Shown one piece after another: positions 11,891 through 14,047 of a DNA stretch of 14,047 nucleotides. Below the pieces are notes generated by a model. That model made no database searches. It was not told where the DNA came from and saw only the letters and a list, made by a program, of their open reading frames with translations. The position numbers were made by a program, and so were the translations under genes. The DNA lies in NCBI GenBank assembly GCA_934216505.1, contig CAKQBW010000017.1, positions 1 to 14,047 on the forward strand. Reading direction: 5' to 3'. The stretch's first letter is position 1, and each line of letters begins with the position of its first letter. This DNA comes from an uncultured Alphaproteobacteria bacterium. GTDB taxonomy: Bacteria > Pseudomonadota > Alphaproteobacteria > CAAHEQ01 > UBA3637.

Positions 11891-12668
11891 TTGATTCCCC
11901 CTTTATATGAAAGCCTAGTTTTTTCAAAAACGGACACAACTCACTTTTCAAAAGTTCGGCCGTTTGCTTTTTGGAAAAAGAAATTTTTAAAATCCTTTCC
12001 GTTAAAATCCCCGCTTTTTTCATTTCTGTCAAAGCCTCTTTCGCCCGAGGCGTTTGAATCAAACGATACACCTCATCACGCAAACGATCTTCAGACAGGA
12101 CCTCTAATCCTGAGGCATAATGAGCGCACAACTGAACGACTTTTTTATCCAAAGGAAGAGAGCTGATCGCTGACCAAAAACGAAAATAACGCAAAATACG
12201 CAAATAATCCTCTTGAATACGCTTTTCGGGATCCCCAATAAAGCGAATCAATCCTTGGGCCAAATCAGAGCGCCCTGTGGCAAAATCAGAAATCCTGTTT
12301 TTAATATCCACATACAACGCATTAACGGTGAAATCACGGCGGGCTGCATCGGCTTTATATGAAGTCGTCCAAGCCACCACCGCATGACGCCCGTCCGTTT
12401 TATCATCTTTACGCAAAGTCGTAATCTCGTAGGGAACTTTATTTATCTTGGCCGTTATTGTCCCATGGGCTTTACCAATGGAAACATAATCAATTTTCGC
12501 CTGACGCAGTTTTTCTTCCACCACATCTGGTTCCAACGGTGTCGCCAAATCCCTGTCATGAATCGGACGGCGCAACAGGTAATCCCGTACGCACCCCCCC
12601 ACCAAGCGTACTTGACCATCTAACGCTTTGTAAATTTGTTCTGCACCATGATTCCATAAAACATTCAT
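11874..12668 (-). CDS. tRNA nucleotidyltransferase / poly(A) polymerase family, short form
   Basis: From ATG 12668 the protein has 264 residues. Class II nucleotidyltransferase motifs: RLVGGCVRDYLL (21-32), the catalytic D-x-D in HDRDLAT (37-43), RRDFTVNALYVD (110-121) and EDYLRILRYFRF (153-164). The family includes CCA-adding enzymes, which repair or complete tRNA 3' ends, and poly(A) polymerase. Most alphaproteobacterial members are about 380-420 residues, so the C-terminal body/tail is short here. The tRNA-Ala in this window encodes its own CCA, so the enzyme may serve mainly for repair. An in-frame ATG 39 bases upstream lies above the promoter's -10, so 12668 is preferred. The gene is divergent from the RNase D gene. 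Confidence 0.85.
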   Translation of the reverse strand: MNVLWNHGAEQIYKALDGQVRLVGGCVRDYLLRRPIHDRDLATPLEPDVVEEKLRQAKIDYVSIGKAHGTITAKINKVPYEITTLRKDDKTDGRHAVVAWTTSYKADAARRDFTVNALYVDIKNRISDFATGRSDLAQGLIRFIGDPEKRIQEDYLRILRYFRFWSAISSLPLDKKVVQLCAHYASGLEVLSEDRLRDEVYRLIQTPRAKEALTEMKKAGILTERILKISFSKKQTAELLKSELCPFLKKLGFHIKGESNDKTK

Positions 12669-12674
12669 GGGACT

Positions 12675-12703
12675 ATTATAACAAAATTTTCCTTGCGATG
12701 CAA
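12675..12703 (-). promoter_or_regulatory. Promoter of the CCA-enzyme gene, implying a leaderless mRNA
   Basis: On the minus strand TTGCAT (12698-12703) and TATAAT (12675-12680) are exactly 17 bases apart. The ATG at 12668 begins seven bases after the -10, at the expected transcription start, and no ribosome-binding site lies between. Confidence 0.75.
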
Positions 12704-12721
12704 TCAAAAAAAGTGTATGTT
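12693..12721 (+). promoter_or_regulatory. Promoter of the RNase D gene, implying a leaderless mRNA
   Basis: TTGCGA (12693-12698) and TATGTT (12716-12721) are exactly 17 bases apart. The ATG at 12728 follows after six bases. Base 12698 is shared with the -35 of the divergent CCA-enzyme promoter, so the two polymerase sites are back to back and should interfere. Confidence 0.7.
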
Positions 12722-12727
12722 ATCCCT

Positions 12728-13888
12728 ATGATTATAAAAACGACAAAAAAATTAGAAGACTTGTGTCTTCGGTTGGAAAAAGAAAGATTCATTACCGTTG
12801 ATACAGAATTTATTCGGGAAAAAACATATTATCCTGTTTTGTGTTTAATCCAAGTAGGAGCGGGAAAAAATGCGTGGTGTATTGACCCTTTGTCCCCCGA
12901 AATGGATTTATCCCCTTTTTTCAACATCTTGATGAACAAAAATATCATTAAAGTTTTTCATGCCTGTCATCAAGATTTGGAAATCTTTTATCACCTGATG
13001 CATAAAATGCCCGTCCCTGTTTTTGACACGCAAGTGGGGGCGATGGTGTGCGGCTATCACGATAATATCAGTTATCAACAGTTGGTCAAAGACTACACGC
13101 ATATCACTTTGGACAAAGGCATGCGTATCACCGATTGGGCGCATCGCCCTTTGACAAAAGACCAAGAAAAATATGCTCTGCATGATGTGATTGAATTAAA
13201 AGAAGTGTATCAAAAAATGATGCAAGACATTTGCACCCACAATCGTTTGGATTGGATTCAAGAGGAAATGATGCATCTGACAAACACCCAAAATTATGAA
13301 TTAGACATTTTTCATTTAATGACCAAAATGCATGTGCCTTTTCACAAAAAAGAAACCATTCATTTGTGCGCTCGCCTGATAGAATGGCGGGAAAAAATAG
13401 CCCAGAAAAAGGACAGGCCCAGAAAGTTTATTTTGACCGATGAAGCCTTGTTGGAATGTGCGGCTTTGACCCCAAAAACACCCCAAGAATTAGAAGGCTT
13501 ACGAGGCATTTGTGAAGGCTTTAGCCAAAGTGAAGTCGGCAAAAGTTTAATGACGTGTTTGCAAAAATCAATCCAAGAAGAACCTTTGGAATGGTCTGTC
13601 CCCCAAAAGCAAGTATTATCCAGCGGAAAAAAAAGTTGGTTAGAGGCGTTAAAACTTTTATTAAACATTGTTTGCGACACACAAAAAGTGGCCCCTTATT
13701 TGGTCGCCTCTAACGAGGCTTTGATTCAATACATCAACACCAATGACGCCCCTTTTATGCACGGGTGGCGTTTTCAAATCTTTGGCAAGCATGTAGATGC
13801 TTTTAAAAACGGGGAAGTGGCTTTTGTGTATGACAGGGGCCAAAAAAGACTCATCCTACAATCTAATCCAACCAAACCCGTTCAATAA
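12728..13888 (+). CDS. rnd: Ribonuclease D
   Basis: A 386-residue 3'-to-5' exoribonuclease of the DEDD family, which trims tRNA precursors and other small RNAs. Exonuclease motif I is VDTEF (24-28; Asp25, Glu27), motif II is HACHQDLEIF (78-87; Asp83) and motif III is YALHDV (149-154; Tyr149, Asp153), the DEDDy form. The C-terminal region is helical, in the position of the HRDC domains but divergent (WLEALKLLLNIV near 305-316). The length fits the family. The open frame extends upstream to about 12458, but that part runs antisense through the CCA-enzyme gene, so the leaderless ATG 12728 is preferred. Its 3' end overlaps murA by 26 bases, convergently. Confidence 0.92.
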   Translation: MIIKTTKKLEDLCLRLEKERFITVDTEFIREKTYYPVLCLIQVGAGKNAWCIDPLSPEMDLSPFFNILMNKNIIKVFHACHQDLEIFYHLMHKMPVPVFDTQVGAMVCGYHDNISYQQLVKDYTHITLDKGMRITDWAHRPLTKDQEKYALHDVIELKEVYQKMMQDICTHNRLDWIQEEMMHLTNTQNYELDIFHLMTKMHVPFHKKETIHLCARLIEWREKIAQKKDRPRKFILTDEALLECAALTPKTPQELEGLRGICEGFSQSEVGKSLMTCLQKSIQEEPLEWSVPQKQVLSSGKKSWLEALKLLLNIVCDTQKVAPYLVASNEALIQYINTNDAPFMHGWRFQIFGKHVDAFKNGEVAFVYDRGQKRLILQSNPTKPVQ

Positions 13889-14047
13889 CGGCCCCGATTT
13901 TTTGTAATTTTTCCTCTAAATGATAATAGCCCCGATCAATGTGATAGACACGTTGAACGGTCGTCAAACCACTGGCCGCCAAAGCCGCCACAACCAAAGC
14001 TGCCCCCCCCCGTAAATCCGAGGCCATCACAGTAGCCCCCTTTAAAG
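13863..14047 (-). CDS. murA: UDP-N-acetylglucosamine 1-carboxyvinyltransferase, C-terminal part
   Basis: The last 60 residues of MurA run in from the right edge: LKGATVMASDLRGGAALVVA, LAASGLTTVQRVYHIDRGYY and HLEEKLQKIGAVIERVW before the stop at 13863. The conserved ASDLRGGAAL and the HIDRGY turn are characteristic of the enolpyruvyltransferase fold. MurA commits UDP-GlcNAc to peptidoglycan by adding enolpyruvate from PEP. The start and the catalytic loop lie outside the window. Its stop sits inside the end of the RNase D gene. The Arg-Gly-Gly codons give a run of nine Gs. Confidence 0.95.
   Translation of the reverse strand, partial: LKGATVMASDLRGGAALVVAALAASGLTTVQRVYHIDRGYYHLEEKLQKIGAVIERVWLD

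Noticed and set aside
12458..12727. Upstream in-frame extension of the RNase D reading frame by 90 codons
   Set aside because: This part runs antisense through the well-supported CCA-enzyme gene and lacks family similarity; the promoter places the start at 12728.
1..14047. CRISPR array, rRNA or complete insertion sequence
   Set aside because: No regularly spaced direct repeats, rRNA signatures or intact transposase genes were seen; the only mobile-element trace is the recombinase remnant.

Overview
The window looks like chromosomal DNA of an AT-rich, probably host-associated alphaproteobacterium. This is an inference from three things: the core genes on the right (lgt, a DUF2062 gene, pgeF, a GalU-like gene, a tRNA nucleotidyltransferase, RNase D and murA), a prepilin-like protein of a type I associate with uncultured gut Alphaproteobacteria, and near-consensus sigma-70 promoters (for example TTGCAA-N17-TATAAT). 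No database search was possible, so the lineage is tentative.

Bases 1 to about 8,200 form an accessory region. From the left it holds a possible gene tail, a 42-residue hydrophobic/basic mini-protein, a one-helix membrane protein, and a short coiled-coil gene followed by an unknown small gene. Next come a CobB-type sirtuin with a small pyrophosphatase-like protein, then on the opposite strand a low-molecular-weight tyrosine phosphatase, an 85-residue companion and a SLOG-like nucleotide-binding protein. A small reading frame broken by one stop codon and a PD-(D/E)XK-like protein follow. The next block is a scrapyard: a fragment of type I restriction subunit HsdS lies tail-to-tail against a fragment of HsdR, which abuts the C-terminal end of a large serine recombinase. 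An inverted second copy of the coiled-coil gene and a DUF4268 nuclease-like gene close the region. A 32-base element recurs upstream of three genes here (981-1012, 5017-5048, and inverted at 6823-6854). The first and third copies belong to an inverted duplication of roughly 220 bases that brackets about 5.4 kb.

A tRNA-Ala(GGC) gene with its own promoter and terminator (8180-8339, minus strand) marks the boundary with the conserved part. The rightward block is a tightly packed set: lgt, DUF2062, pgeF and a GalU-like nucleotidyltransferase, with overlapping or abutting ends. Facing it on the minus strand are a tRNA nucleotidyltransferase gene and a prepilin-like gene. RNase D is transcribed divergently from the nucleotidyltransferase gene and runs into the 3' end of murA.

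The clearest structural observations are: (1) the repeated leader element and the inverted duplication, (2) the shattered restriction/recombinase mosaic, (3) three core genes (lgt, the CCA-enzyme gene and the RNase D gene) whose -10 hexamers lie exactly six bases before the start codon, which implies leaderless mRNAs, with two of them expressed from back-to-back promoters sharing one -35 base, and (4) a possible attenuator-like leader before the SLOG gene. No CRISPR array, rRNA or complete insertion sequence was seen.
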